Assembly (NCBI RefSeq): GCF_000407485.1
Contig: NZ_ASWD01000005.1
Coordinates: forward strand, 186,001 to 250,000
Origin: Enterococcus pallens ATCC BAA-351
Lineage (GTDB): Bacteria > Bacillota > Bacilli > Lactobacillales > Enterococcaceae
DNA: 64,000 bases
Direction of reading: 5' to 3'
The notes under the pieces are model-generated. The model was given only the letters and a program-made list of their open reading frames with translations, did not search any database and was not told the origin of the DNA. Within the stretch, counting starts at the first letter, position 1; the number at the start of each line of letters is the position of its first letter. Made by a program: the position numbers and the translations under genes. Below are positions 36,911 through 46,666 of the stretch, in pieces.

Positions 36911-37447
36911 ATGGCTAGGCCAAAAACAAAAATAGACTTAATTCAAACAGGAAATGAAAGCTTCACTAAGTTTATCGATCTTTTGGATTCGATACCGACT
37001 AGTCAAGTAACTGCTGCATTTACTTTCGATACCGCTAATGAAAAAGGGGCACATTGGGAAAGGGACAAAAATCTTCGCGATGTCTTAGTCCATTTATACG
37101 AGTGGCACCAATTGATCATTAATTGGGTAAATTCTAATCTTGAAGGTGAGAAAAAAACGTTCTTAAAGGAAGGGTATAATTGGAAGACTTATGAAGCTAT
37201 GAATGATGAATTTTGGGAAAAACATCAAGATACTTCTTATGAAGAGGCACTGTCTTTATTAAAAGATAGTCATGTTTCAGTAATCAAGCTGGCAGAACAA
37301 TTTTCAACTGATGAATTGTTCTCAAAAGGCGTTTTTGCATGGGTTGGCGGAAGTACTTTAGGCAGCTATTTTGTTTCGAACACCTCCAGTCATTACGAAT
37401 GGGCCCTGAAAAAAACACGAAAATTCAAAAAATCTTTAATGATTTAG
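36911..37447 (+). CDS. ClbS/DfsB-family four-helix protein (DUF1706)
   Basis: 178 residues, preceded by GAGGAGG. Features: ARPKTKxDLIxxxxxxFxKF at the N-terminus, conserved RDVLVHLYEWHQLIINW and the C-terminal SSHYEWALKK. ClbS of colibactin producers opens a cyclopropane warhead and protects the cell; most homologues are uncharacterised. The MerR-like promoter upstream suggests induction by a drug, metal or reactive compound. A terminator follows directly, so it is monocistronic. Confidence 0.85.
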   Translation: MARPKTKIDLIQTGNESFTKFIDLLDSIPTSQVTAAFTFDTANEKGAHWERDKNLRDVLVHLYEWHQLIINWVNSNLEGEKKTFLKEGYNWKTYEAMNDEFWEKHQDTSYEEALSLLKDSHVSVIKLAEQFSTDELFSKGVFAWVGGSTLGSYFVSNTSSHYEWALKKTRKFKKSLMI

Positions 37448-37510
37448 CCCTAAGCAATTCCTTTATGCTATACTACTAATACCTTGGCAGGGGCAATTCA
37501 TATTGCTACG

Positions 37511-37543
37511 GCATCGAGCGCTCGATTGGCTCGGTGCTTTTTT
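37511..37543 (+). terminator. Terminator of the ClbS-like gene
   Basis: GCATCGAGC pairs with GCTCGGTGC, followed by TTTTTT. Confidence 0.85.
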
Positions 37544-37563
37544 ATATGACCAAAACTAAACAC

Positions 37564-37601
37564 AAAAGTAGCTGAGATAGAAAATTATCTCAGCTACTTT
37601 T
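37564..37601. terminator. Bidirectional terminator
   Basis: AAAAGTAGCTGAGATA pairs perfectly with TATCTCAGCTACTTTT. On the minus strand it ends the two-component/ABC operon. Confidence 0.85.
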
Positions 37602-37618
37602 GATACTCATTTTTTTCG

Positions 37619-38536
37619 TTATTTAGAAAGCGCAATAACAAATCTTTTCTGGTGCTCATCCTCGTCTTGAACTAGCTGGATAGAGAAGCCATGTTTTTCG
37701 ACAATCGTCTTTGTGATCGCTAATCCAAGGCCGCTGCCAGTGAAATTTCGTTCCGTTTCATTTTCACTCACAAAAGGCTCAAACAATCGCTCCCGTTTGG
37801 TATTAGGAATAGGCATTCCATTATCAGCAAAAACAATAACTGCTTCGTCATGTTTTTGCTGAATAGAAATGTTCAGCATAGTCCTAGGTGGATTGTGTTT
37901 ACAAGCGTTAATGATTAAATTAGAAAAAACTCTCTTCATTTCCGTCTTATCAATTTCATAATACAAAGGCTCCTCTGGCAATTCTAAATTCAAGTCTATC
38001 TCCTGATGTTCAATTAGATCATAGTTATCTGCAGTGGTCTGCTTTAAAAGATAGCTAATGTCTTCTCGCTGCTTTTTCAATTCATAATCAGCCGATTTCA
38101 ACTTTGTGTAATGAAACATTAAATCCAATAATTCATTGGCCGCAACCGATTTCTGATAAATAATTGCTGAGACTTCCTTCTTTTCTTCCGAATCTACAAT
38201 GTCCTCACTTAAGGCCTTTGAAAATCCAGTAATGCTAGTCAAAGGCGTTTTTAAATCATGGGCTATATTAGCAAAAAGAATACTTTGCTCTTTTGCCAGC
38301 TGCTGACTTTTTTGAGTAATTTTTTGATCCAAGCTGCGATAAAATAAGAAAGAAAAAATTGCAACTGCTGAAAACTGCAGACAGACACAGACAGCCATAA
38401 GTGGCAGCTCATATTCAGGAGGAAACACCTTTGTGACACCTCCACTGAACAATTCTTCCAATAATGAAACTGTAATAGAAAGACCAAAGAAATATAGGAC
38501 AAAAGCTTTCAATATCGATCGCTTAAGATCTTTCAT
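37619..38536 (-). CDS. Sensor histidine kinase
   Basis: 305 residues. Two membrane segments with a very short outer loop (residues about 10-70), then the H-box ANIAHDLKTPLTSITGF, an N-box NLIINACKHNP and G-boxes VIVFADNGMPIP and GSGLGLAITKTIVEKHG. The small extracellular part suggests it senses the membrane or the ABC transporter. Its start overlaps the response-regulator stop by 14 bases, so they are coupled. Confidence 0.92.
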   Translation of the reverse strand: MKDLKRSILKAFVLYFFGLSITVSLLEELFSGGVTKVFPPEYELPLMAVCVCLQFSAVAIFSFLFYRSLDQKITQKSQQLAKEQSILFANIAHDLKTPLTSITGFSKALSEDIVDSEEKKEVSAIIYQKSVAANELLDLMFHYTKLKSADYELKKQREDISYLLKQTTADNYDLIEHQEIDLNLELPEEPLYYEIDKTEMKRVFSNLIINACKHNPPRTMLNISIQQKHDEAVIVFADNGMPIPNTKRERLFEPFVSENETERNFTGSGLGLAITKTIVEKHGFSIQLVQDEDEHQKRFVIALSK

Positions 38537-39212
38537 TGACTACCTCCAGTCGATAACCTAAGCCGCGAATTGTTCGAATTCGTTCATTGCCAATTTTTTC
38601 TCTCAGCTTACTCATCATGACCCGAACATTATTATAGCCAGTGAGAGAATCTCGCCAGCCGTGCTCGTAAATTTGTTCTTTAGTAAATACCCGACCAGGT
38701 TGTTCCATCATAAGCTTGAGCACTCTGAATTCAACGGCTGTCAGTTCAATTGTTTTTTCTAACACGGTAGCTATACAGGAATGAGTATCTAACTCCAAAT
38801 CTCCAACTGTTAATAAAGCTGGCTGCCTTTCCTTGGATACTCCCAACTCATGATACCGTCTCAACAAGGCCTTCACTCGCGCAATCGCCTCATGGGGATC
38901 GAATGGCTTGATCAAATAGTCATCCGCCCCTAATTCTAGGCCAAAAATTCGGTCTGATGCCTCCACTCTAGCAGAAATAACCAAAATTGGAATGTTGCTC
39001 TCTTTTCTGATTGTACGAATCAGTTCAAAACCATCAATCTTCGGCATCATTACATCAACGATCATTAAATCAATTGGATGCTGCCTAAATATCTCTAAGG
39101 CTTCCTGACCATCATAAGCTGCAAGAAGCTCCCATTCCTCACTGTTTAAATACATCTTCACTAGCTTAACAATCTCTTTTTCATCATCAACATGTAAAAT
39201 CGTATACTTCAT
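38523..39212 (-). CDS. OmpR-family response regulator
   Basis: 229 residues. The receiver has the acidic pair DD (residues 10-11 area, HVDDEKE), phospho-Asp in LMIVDVMMPKIDG, and KPFDPHE with the conserved Lys. The C-terminal winged helix ends in TIRGLGYRLE. Partner of the kinase; likely target is the ABC transporter upstream in the same direction. Confidence 0.93.
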   Translation of the reverse strand: MKYTILHVDDEKEIVKLVKMYLNSEEWELLAAYDGQEALEIFRQHPIDLMIVDVMMPKIDGFELIRTIRKESNIPILVISARVEASDRIFGLELGADDYLIKPFDPHEAIARVKALLRRYHELGVSKERQPALLTVGDLELDTHSCIATVLEKTIELTAVEFRVLKLMMEQPGRVFTKEQIYEHGWRDSLTGYNNVRVMMSKLREKIGNERIRTIRGLGYRLEVVNERS

Positions 39213-39284
39213 CTTTCCAACTCATCCTTGCCTAGTCCTTTTTTAAAGTTTATCACAGGGGTGACGAGGATTTACAGCCTTTTT

Positions 39285-40043
39285 TTACATCTCCGTTTTT
39301 ATAACTGTTTCATTTACTAGCTCCATTCGCCGATCCAATTCTTTATTTGTGAATTTACCTAGATAGAGCTCATCAACCAGCTGACCATCGCCAACAAATA
39401 AAATCCGTTCACTTTGAGCTGCGACTTTTGCATCGTGTGTAACTACAATGATTGTTGTTCCTTCTGCATTGATTTCCAGTAAAATAGTTAAAATTTCTTG
39501 CGCTGCTTTTGAGTTTAATGCACCTGTGGGCTCATCTCCAAAAATAATTTTTGGTTGACCCATTAGTGCGCGGCAAATACCTGCTCGTTGCAGTTGTCCT
39601 CCAGAAACCTGATTGATTTTTCGATTCTTCAACTCACTAATTCCGACCTTTTTCATTAAACCTTCAGCGTGCTCCACTAACTCGTTCATTGTTACCTTCT
39701 TTTCTTTCAGACTAGGAAGAATGATGTTATCGAGAATGGATAAATTTTTCAAAAAAGTGGGCTGCTGAAAGATGAAACCCATCTTTTCCCTACGTAAATC
39801 TGTCAAAGCAGCCTCGTCCATTGTATCGATAGATTGTTGGTCAAAAGTGACCGTTCCTGAGTCGATTGTATCCATCCCACTGATCGCATACATCAACGTC
39901 GATTTACCAGAACCAGAAGGACCCATAATAGCAACAAACTGTCCTTCTTCAACGTGAATGTCTAAATTGTTGAGCACTTGTACGCTTTCTTGGCCTTTGC
40001 CAAAACTTTTTACAATGTTTTTTCCTGCGATGATTGTTTTCAT
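39285..40043 (-). CDS. ABC transporter ATP-binding protein
   Basis: About 252 residues from MKTIIAG at 40043 (AAGGTGAG upstream). Walker A GPSGSGKST, signature VSGGQLQRAGICRAL, Walker B IIFGDEPTGALN and a switch His (VVTHD). It is a MacB/LolD-type ATPase that pairs with the FtsX permease encoded just before it. Such pairs with a two-component system often handle antimicrobial peptides or lipid extraction; the substrate is unknown. Confidence 0.93.
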   Translation of the reverse strand: MKTIIAGKNIVKSFGKGQESVQVLNNLDIHVEEGQFVAIMGPSGSGKSTLMYAISGMDTIDSGTVTFDQQSIDTMDEAALTDLRREKMGFIFQQPTFLKNLSILDNIILPSLKEKKVTMNELVEHAEGLMKKVGISELKNRKINQVSGGQLQRAGICRALMGQPKIIFGDEPTGALNSKAAQEILTILLEINAEGTTIIVVTHDAKVAAQSERILFVGDGQLVDELYLGKFTNKELDRRMELVNETVIKTEM

Positions 40044-40053
40044 TTTTCTCACC

Positions 40054-42378
40054 TTATTCTTTCAAGTTTTCAGCAACTTCAATGTCACCGGTTCGACTTG
40101 TAACTAATCTTGTCGCTAATGCAGTAGTGATTATCATTAATACTGGACAACCTAGATAAATCAGCAAATTGCCGCTAAATCGGATTGACGTTAAGCCCAT
40201 GAAGGAAACCATCACTGCCGCTAACGCTTTACCAATGGTCATCGCCAGCAAAGTTCCGGTGATTAAGCCGAGGAATAAAACCACTATACTGCGTGACAGA
40301 TATTGCTGAGCTAATTCTTGGTTCGTAAAACCCAGTGCTTTTAAGGTGGCAATTTCTCTTCTGTCTTTGGTCATCAGCAGCTTCAAGAAGAGTGACGTGA
40401 TCAGTGCAGTAATTATTACCGCTGTAATGGTTGAACCGATTGCTGCAATAAAAATTGAACGTATGCTGGGTCCAAGAGTTTGTTCTCTAAAGGCAGTTAT
40501 ACTGTTGACTTTAGCAAAAGGCAGCTTCTGCTTGTATTGATCAGCTTTTTCTTCAATCAAAGCTGATGGCTTCAGATGAATGAAGATAGTCGTCCACATT
40601 TTTTCAGTGTCCTCATCCTTAAAGGAGGCCTTAGCTGTCTTTCCTCCGTTAAAAGCATTGGTATAGATTCCACAAACCGTCAACTTCTTTTCTTTACCAT
40701 TCTGCAGGATAGTTAATGAGTCTCCTACATTTTTTCCATAATCTTCCGCATTGATGGTTGATAGTGCAATTTCGTCTTCTGCTTTTGGAGCTCTACCAGC
40801 TGTGTAGTCTACGGGAAATTTTTGATGGTCACCTAATTCAATTCGCAGCACTCCGTCCACATTTTTTTCTTTTACATTAAAGCTTTTTGCGACAATTTTA
40901 TTGTAATCCTCAACCTCAGGATCAGCCTTTAACACTTCTTCAATTGCTTTTTCCTGTTTTAAACTATCAGGTGAGTCATAAAGACTAGCTAGAATATTTA
41001 CTTTCTCACTATACCCAATAAATTTAACAAAGGAGTCATCTTCTATTGTTTGATAAGCCATCCATGGCACAATCATGATAAAAGAAGAGAGAATAAAAAC
41101 CAACAGCATTGTCAGATACATTTTTTTTCGATTGAAAATATCGATCATTGCCATTCGCATATTCATTGGTAAAAAGGTCATTCTTCTTAAATTCATTTTA
41201 GAACTGCTAGAGATTTTCTCGTTAGCACCGCTGTGCCGGATCGCTTCGACAGCTGAAATCTTTTTGAACCGATTCAGTAGTAATAAGACATATATTATTA
41301 GCACAGCTGCTACAATCAAAACACCCATGATTGCTAAGAGCTTACTCATTTGTTCCTTGCCACTTTCGCCGAAATTCAGTTTAATATTCTCTAGCAGCCT
41401 TGTACTAATTGGCAATGAAATTCCATAACCTAATAAGCTGCCAACAACGGAAATGGCAAAATATTTAGCAACATAAATCTTTTTTATTTCTTTTACTTGC
41501 ATCCCGATAGCTTTCATCACACCAATTTCTTGATAGTCTGACTCAATCTTCGCTAAAAGAGTAAAGCGAATACACATAAAGGTCATGAGAACTACCAAGA
41601 GACTAACTAGTAACAAGATTGCTATCAGCATTCCATCCGAGATTGCACTTGCCAAGCGAAACAATTGATGAGTAACCGTGGGACCATTCATTTCTAATCC
41701 TGCTTTTTCATAGGCTGATTGGAAATCATTTAGCTTTGATAAATCCTTTAAACGAAACTGAATCAAATGCTCTGGTGTTCCCGAAGATACTAATGCATCA
41801 AAGTCCTGCTGATGGACCAAAAAACGTTTGGACCCAGTCATTGGCGAATTCATCTCTCCATCTCTGACAAAACCGTTTACTTTGAATTTTCTACCTGCAA
41901 TAATTACTTTATCACCAATAGTTGCGATACCGCTCCTCTTTAACGATATGGGAACGTACAGCTCTCCAGGTTTTGGTTTAATCGGCTGATTATTCATATC
42001 CAACAAGTAATCCAAATGCTTGTTTTGAGTGGCTAAACCATTGTCAACAATACTGTCGGAAAAATTGTACTCACCAATTTGAATTTTTGACCCTTCGATA
42101 TTCAAAAAGATCGAATCTTCGTAACGAGCAATATTCTCGTTCGTTTCGATGAATCGCTTCATTCTTTCCTCATCAAGATTCCCCGTATGCATTTGCATGT
42201 AATGAGCAACTTCGGATTTTTCCAACAGGGTATCAATCGAACCTAACAAATTAATGCTCAAAATTGTTGCCAAAGCAACTAATAAAGCTGCTACAGCAAC
42301 AAATATCGTTGTAGTCACCGTGATTAATTTACTTTGCAAAACATCATTGCGTAAAATTCTGAAATACATTTTTATCAC
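40054..42378 (-). CDS. FtsX-type ABC permease, two FtsX domains
   Basis: 774 residues. One N-terminal membrane helix, a large outer domain (about 50-240), a first FtsX helix set (about 250-380), a second outer domain (about 440-640) and a second FtsX set at the C-terminus (DRREIATLKALGFTNQELAQQYLSRS). Both QEIGVMKAIGM and REIATLKALGF are FtsX coupling motifs. It forms a transporter with the ATPase eleven bases downstream. Transport or mechanical signalling for antimicrobial resistance is likely. Confidence 0.9.
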   Translation of the reverse strand: MIKMYFRILRNDVLQSKLITVTTTIFVAVAALLVALATILSINLLGSIDTLLEKSEVAHYMQMHTGNLDEERMKRFIETNENIARYEDSIFLNIEGSKIQIGEYNFSDSIVDNGLATQNKHLDYLLDMNNQPIKPKPGELYVPISLKRSGIATIGDKVIIAGRKFKVNGFVRDGEMNSPMTGSKRFLVHQQDFDALVSSGTPEHLIQFRLKDLSKLNDFQSAYEKAGLEMNGPTVTHQLFRLASAISDGMLIAILLLVSLLVVLMTFMCIRFTLLAKIESDYQEIGVMKAIGMQVKEIKKIYVAKYFAISVVGSLLGYGISLPISTRLLENIKLNFGESGKEQMSKLLAIMGVLIVAAVLIIYVLLLLNRFKKISAVEAIRHSGANEKISSSSKMNLRRMTFLPMNMRMAMIDIFNRKKMYLTMLLVFILSSFIMIVPWMAYQTIEDDSFVKFIGYSEKVNILASLYDSPDSLKQEKAIEEVLKADPEVEDYNKIVAKSFNVKEKNVDGVLRIELGDHQKFPVDYTAGRAPKAEDEIALSTINAEDYGKNVGDSLTILQNGKEKKLTVCGIYTNAFNGGKTAKASFKDEDTEKMWTTIFIHLKPSALIEEKADQYKQKLPFAKVNSITAFREQTLGPSIRSIFIAAIGSTITAVIITALITSLFLKLLMTKDRREIATLKALGFTNQELAQQYLSRSIVVLFLGLITGTLLAMTIGKALAAVMVSFMGLTSIRFSGNLLIYLGCPVLMIITTALATRLVTSRTGDIEVAENLKE

Positions 42379-42523
42379 TCCTAACTCCTTCGTAATAACA
42401 CTACCTATACAAATCCCTTTAAATTATTGATTATTACTGCAAACCATTTGTCAGGATTTATATACACTATAGCTAGCTAAGGTTGCTTGAATGTACAGGA
42501 AGTATTAACTGAATATTAAAGTT

Positions 42524-42570
42524 AAAAAAAGACATCTAACTCAAACATTCCTGTCTGAATTTGATGTCTT
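42524..42570 (-). terminator. Terminator of the SDR gene
   Basis: On the minus strand AAGACATC pairs with GATGTCTT and is followed by TTTTT; the loop of 26 bases may pair further. Confidence 0.65.
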
Positions 42571-42628
42571 AATTGAATTTGAATAGAATAACCGGAACTT
42601 AACTGCCTTCTGCTAAATGATCAGCGGT

Positions 42629-43489
42629 TCAACGAAACTCTCCCACTGGGACTGCAATCTTTTCCCACTTTTCAGCCACTTCTTCCGCGGTCTTACAAGA
42701 CTGACCTAGAATATTCATGGGATAATCTACTCCTAAGGCTTCCTGCCAGCGAATCCCATGAAATTGTCCATTACTTGCACGTAACACCCAGGCAGAATCC
42801 CTACATTCTGAAGAAGCAAGATAGATCACACCGGGTACAATACTTGCCGGTTTCAGATCCAGCGGTTCACGATTTACTCCCCACATTCTGGTACGAGCTA
42901 CTGGGGAGACCGCGTTAATTTCGATTCCTAAACCGTTGCTTTCAGTCGCTAATACATTCATAAGACCGATTTGGCTAATCTTCGTCGCCGCATAAGCACT
43001 TAGTCCTGCTGAAGCATACTCTGTATAAATAGCCCGACAAGAGGTGGTTAACACAATTCTTCCATAGTTCTGCTTTTGCATGTGAGGCCATACTGCTTGA
43101 GCCAGCCAAGTAGGGGCTTCCATTTGAACAGCTATCGCACGATGAAGAAACTCAGGTGTTAGTTCAGTAATGGTTTGATAGCCAACCCAACCAGCATTAT
43201 GGATTAGAATGTCTACTCGTCCAAATGCTTCAATCGTTTCCTTAATTAGTGCCTGACAACCACTACGATTATTGATATTGGTTGTTGAAGCGACTGCCTG
43301 ACCGCCTTGTTGAATAATTTTTTGGGCTTGGTTTTCTGCGATTGAGGGATCATTTCCTGTGCCGTCTAAACTGACTCCGCCATCGTGAATCACTACCTTA
43401 GCACCTCTTTTAGCAAGCTCTTCTGCATAGGCTGCTCCTAGACCTCTGCCACTTCCAGTAATAATAGCAACTTGGTTCTCAAAGTTCAT
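42629..43489 (-). CDS. Short-chain dehydrogenase/reductase
   Basis: About 286 residues from MNFENQVAI at 43489 (GGAGTGAT upstream). Cofactor motif TGSGRGLG, NAG motif HNAGWVG, catalytic Ser in LTTSCRAIY, and Tyr/Lys in SAYAATK. The later KxxxDG insert after strand 2 (VVIHDGGVSLDGTG) resembles large SDRs such as hydroxyacyl-CoA dehydrogenases. Substrate unknown. It follows the SUMF1-domain lipoprotein gene by 24 bases and is probably co-transcribed with it and controlled by the divergent LysR protein. Confidence 0.88.
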   Translation of the reverse strand: MNFENQVAIITGSGRGLGAAYAEELAKRGAKVVIHDGGVSLDGTGNDPSIAENQAQKIIQQGGQAVASTTNINNRSGCQALIKETIEAFGRVDILIHNAGWVGYQTITELTPEFLHRAIAVQMEAPTWLAQAVWPHMQKQNYGRIVLTTSCRAIYTEYASAGLSAYAATKISQIGLMNVLATESNGLGIEINAVSPVARTRMWGVNREPLDLKPASIVPGVIYLASSECRDSAWVLRASNGQFHGIRWQEALGVDYPMNILGQSCKTAEEVAEKWEKIAVPVGEFR

Positions 43490-43513
43490 TTTTATCACTC
43501 CAATCAATCCTCC

Positions 43514-44470
43514 TCACTCAGTACAATTTCTGACCACTCGGAACCCTATATTGCTCCATTGAAAGTCAGGAGTATGATTCAAACGAAATGCCATAGCACA
43601 ACGATAAGCTGGATTGTGCCAGCTGCCGCCATGGAGAACGCGTTCTTCACCTTCACCTGAGCCGCGAAAAGAATCCAAAATGCCCTCTGGTAACACATCA
43701 TAACTATCCCAACACCATTCCCACACATTTCCTGTCATATCATATAGGCCAAGTTCGTTGGGTTCTTTCTCAGCTGCAGGATGCGTTCTTGCACCAGAAT
43801 TCGTTTGATACCAGACGTAATCCTCCATATTCTCTGTACCGGTATCTCCAGCAAATCGTTTGTTGAAGCCAGTCGTATTTATTTCTCCTATTGCTGCATG
43901 ATCAGCTCCCATGGCAGCCCATAGCCATTCCATCTCTGTCGGTAACCGATAACCGTTGGCTTCCCAATTGGCTGTGACATTGTTCCATTCTTTGTCATTT
44001 TCACTAGGAATATCTCCCCAATCAGCCGGATTTGAGCTTCCAGCAATATAATAAACAGGATCCAACTGCTCTTTTAGGCTCAAGTAATTGCAAAAAACAA
44101 GTGTGTGATACCAAAGAATATTCTGTACTGGATCATTTGGATTATTCTCAAAGGAGCTGCTAGGATCATCTATTTCTGTAACTTCGCTGAATTGTTGACG
44201 AGTGATTTCTGTACGGCTGATTGAGAAAGAGGCGACACGACTGATATTATCTGTTTGCTCGTCTCGCTGGAAGCTGCCCGCCGGAACAACAAGCAGTGTA
44301 CCTAAGTGAGGGGAATCTATTGCATCTAATTGATCCGCCATTTTCGGTTCCTCCAATTCACTTTCAGCGGAATTCTGGATTGTTTCAGTAGAAGGATCAT
44401 TGGTAGCACATGCGGAAAGTACAGTTAATACCGTTAGATAGAAGAAACAAATCATCGCGTTTTTTTTCAT
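43514..44470 (-). CDS. Lipoprotein with formylglycine-generating-enzyme-like (SUMF1) domain
   Basis: 318 residues. A signal peptide ends in the lipobox LSAC (Cys21), so it is tethered outside. The rest is a SUMF1/FGE-type domain: VPAGSF, RTEITRQQFSEV, YRLPTEMEWLWAA, GLYDMTGNVWEWCWD and LHGGSWHNP...RCAMAFRLNH, ending IGFRVV. True FGE oxidises sulfatase cysteines with copper; many bacterial members are instead ligand-binding or ergothioneine-type oxidases. No sulfatase gene is seen in the window, so the role is open. First gene of the pair with the SDR. Confidence 0.85.
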   Translation of the reverse strand: MKKNAMICFFYLTVLTVLSACATNDPSTETIQNSAESELEEPKMADQLDAIDSPHLGTLLVVPAGSFQRDEQTDNISRVASFSISRTEITRQQFSEVTEIDDPSSSFENNPNDPVQNILWYHTLVFCNYLSLKEQLDPVYYIAGSSNPADWGDIPSENDKEWNNVTANWEANGYRLPTEMEWLWAAMGADHAAIGEINTTGFNKRFAGDTGTENMEDYVWYQTNSGARTHPAAEKEPNELGLYDMTGNVWEWCWDSYDVLPEGILDSFRGSGEGEERVLHGGSWHNPAYRCAMAFRLNHTPDFQWSNIGFRVVRNCTE

Positions 44471-44608
44471 ATCGAGTCCCCATTTCTGCTAAATTGACCA
44501 TTGTTTCATCCTTAAGTTCATTATAAAATGGAGTTGATAATAAGAGAAATAGAAAAAAAGTCTTACAGTTATCTTGAAATCAGATAAACAATGAAGGGAG
44601 AAAAAATA

Positions 44609-45496
44609 ATGGAATTGAGACAAATTCGATATTTTGTCATTCTGGCAGAGGAATTGCATTTTGGACGAGCAGCCAAACGGATTTGCATTGCACAATCTGC
44701 CCTCAGCCAACAAATTCAAAAGTTGGAAGATGAATTAGGCAGCAGCCTTTTTACTCGAAATACGCATAAAGTTGAATTGACTGAAACAGGATTCGTATTT
44801 TTAAAACGTGCTAGAAGTATTCTAGACGAGGTTCGGCAAGCTGAAACGGCTGTGTCACAAGCCGAGCATGGCTATTCCGGCAAATTAACTATGGGTTTCG
44901 TGGAAGCTGCGCTTTGGGATATTGCCCCTCATTTAATTCGCTCTTTCATTCAAAAATATCCCCAGGTTGAATTTGTTCCTTATCAAATGAATACACTTAC
45001 ACAAATAGAAGCTTTAAAGCGTCACAAACTTCAGATTGGAATTGTTGGCTCGAAGGTTCCACTTCTTGATTTTGATTATCACCTAATCCGCGAGGAAGAA
45101 TGTGTGTTAGCGGTCCCTTCTTGGCACCCGCTTGCAAATAAAAAGCAGGTGGCTATTAAGGATTTAGCTAATGAACGATTTGTTGCTATCCGCAGAGAAT
45201 CTGGCGCGTTTTATTTTGACCAGTTTATTCAAACCTGCATGGATAACGGCTTCAGTCCAACTATCGTTTTAACAGCTGACAAAATGCAGCCCCTGTTAGC
45301 CTTTGTTGCTGGTGGAATTGGCGTTGCATTAATTCATGAATCTGCTAAAAATATTCGGAAGGATCTCTGCTATATTCCGCTAAACGGAGTTATTCAAACT
45401 CGATACAAGCTGTTTCTGACTTGGAGGGTTAACGAGCAATCTAAAGTTGTGACGAATTTTGTAGAAGAAGCTCGCTCCATATTCCCATCTCCTTAA
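44609..45496 (+). CDS. LysR-family transcriptional regulator
   Basis: About 295 residues from MELRQIRYF; AGGGAG lies eight bases upstream. N-terminal helix-turn-helix (HFGRAAKRICIAQSALSQQI) and a substrate-binding domain at 90-295. It is divergent from the SUMF1/SDR pair with 138 bases between starts, the usual LysR arrangement, so it probably controls that pair. Confidence 0.93.
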   Translation: MELRQIRYFVILAEELHFGRAAKRICIAQSALSQQIQKLEDELGSSLFTRNTHKVELTETGFVFLKRARSILDEVRQAETAVSQAEHGYSGKLTMGFVEAALWDIAPHLIRSFIQKYPQVEFVPYQMNTLTQIEALKRHKLQIGIVGSKVPLLDFDYHLIREEECVLAVPSWHPLANKKQVAIKDLANERFVAIRRESGAFYFDQFIQTCMDNGFSPTIVLTADKMQPLLAFVAGGIGVALIHESAKNIRKDLCYIPLNGVIQTRYKLFLTWRVNEQSKVVTNFVEEARSIFPSP

Positions 45497-45686
45497 AATA
45501 AAAAAAGAGCCTGAACTTAATCAGACTTTTGCTTACTATTAAGTTATCTGCTTAGAATATGTCGCCTATAAATAGTCAGAAATGGATTAATTTCTGCTAT
45601 CCTTGAAAAGTTGCAAAAAACTTACTCTTGGTGGATACGTTTATTGATAGCTCTTAACTATTACACTTAAGTTACTTTTGAGTATA

Positions 45687-46019
45687 CTAAAATTGCTTGT
45701 TTCCATGTTTAAATTGGCGTCTTTTATTGTATTCATGTTTTTCTAAAATGGTCGATTCAAGATTAATCCCATAATGTTCACAAATATCCATGACTCTAAT
45801 CACTACATCCGCTAATTCAGAAGGAACACCTTCCATTTTGCCCGAATCGGTATAGTAGGTTTCGTTAATTTCGTGACCTTTGCGAAGTTCTTCCAGTGCT
45901 TCTGACAATTCAGAATGACAAAGAGCAATTAAGGTGCCAAATTCTCTTTCGGATTCCCACCACCCATGTTCAACAGCATTTTCATGAATCATCTTTTGTA
46001 CCTCATGGATTGAGCTCAT
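45687..46019 (-). CDS. MazG-like nucleotide pyrophosphohydrolase
   Basis: 110 residues with AAAGGAGAA upstream. The four-helix MazG-type motifs are seen: CHSELSEALEELRKG (ExxEA-type metal ligands) and SELADVVIRVMDI (second pair). Such proteins clear damaged or non-canonical NTPs. Stands alone. Confidence 0.85.
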   Translation of the reverse strand: MSSIHEVQKMIHENAVEHGWWESEREFGTLIALCHSELSEALEELRKGHEINETYYTDSGKMEGVPSELADVVIRVMDICEHYGINLESTILEKHEYNKRRQFKHGNKQF

Positions 46020-46131
46020 TGTTCAAATTCTCCTTTTACTTTTATCTGACGCTTTCGTATTCCATTATTAGTTCATTTAGTTGCGACTGCTTTTCTTAAT
46101 TATCATATTACTTACTACCTCGCAGACAGCT

Positions 46132-46620
46132 TCAAAGATCCAATACCATGTCGTACCAAGTTTCTCCTGCATGCTGGGAAGCGGATACCCCTTCCACCTT
46201 GTAGCCATTTCTTTCGTAAAATGGAATAAGCATAGCCAAGCAGGTTAACGTGATTCCTTTTCGTCCACGACTAATTGCTATCTGCCTTAGTTCTTTCAGC
46301 AGCTCACCAGCAATCCCTTTACCTTGGTACTCTGGTGCCACAACTAAACTAAGTATGCTTTGGTAACCACCTGCTTTAGGATTGACTGCAATTGTCTCAA
46401 ATAATTCGTCATATAAATATCTTTCTTGAATAACTGGACCAACTACATAACCGATTGGTTGATTCTCTTCGTCTGCAGCTACAATAAAGCTGTCACCAAT
46501 CAGTCGAATTCTTTGTATCATTGCTTCTTGTGTAGCAGCTTCATCTGGTGAGAATCCGCTAATTTCAATTGCAATAATTTTATCAATATCTGTAATCAAT
46601 GGTGCTCGAAAGTTAATCAC
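46132..46620 (-). CDS. GNAT-family N-acetyltransferase
   Basis: About 162 residues from a GTG at 46620 that has AAGGAG eight bases upstream; the longer frame lacks a site. Acetyl-CoA binding motif VVAPEYQGKGIAGELL, then the late strand region ITLTCLAMLIPFYERNGYKVEG. It resembles polyamine or aminoalkyl acetyltransferases. It lies just 46 bases after the membrane-protein gene. Confidence 0.88.
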   Translation of the reverse strand: MINFRAPLITDIDKIIAIEISGFSPDEAATQEAMIQRIRLIGDSFIVAADEENQPIGYVVGPVIQERYLYDELFETIAVNPKAGGYQSILSLVVAPEYQGKGIAGELLKELRQIAISRGRKGITLTCLAMLIPFYERNGYKVEGVSASQHAGETWYDMVLDL

Positions 46621-46666
46621 TTTATTGACTCCTTCCCATATCTCATGTTTTGATACACATTCCAAC

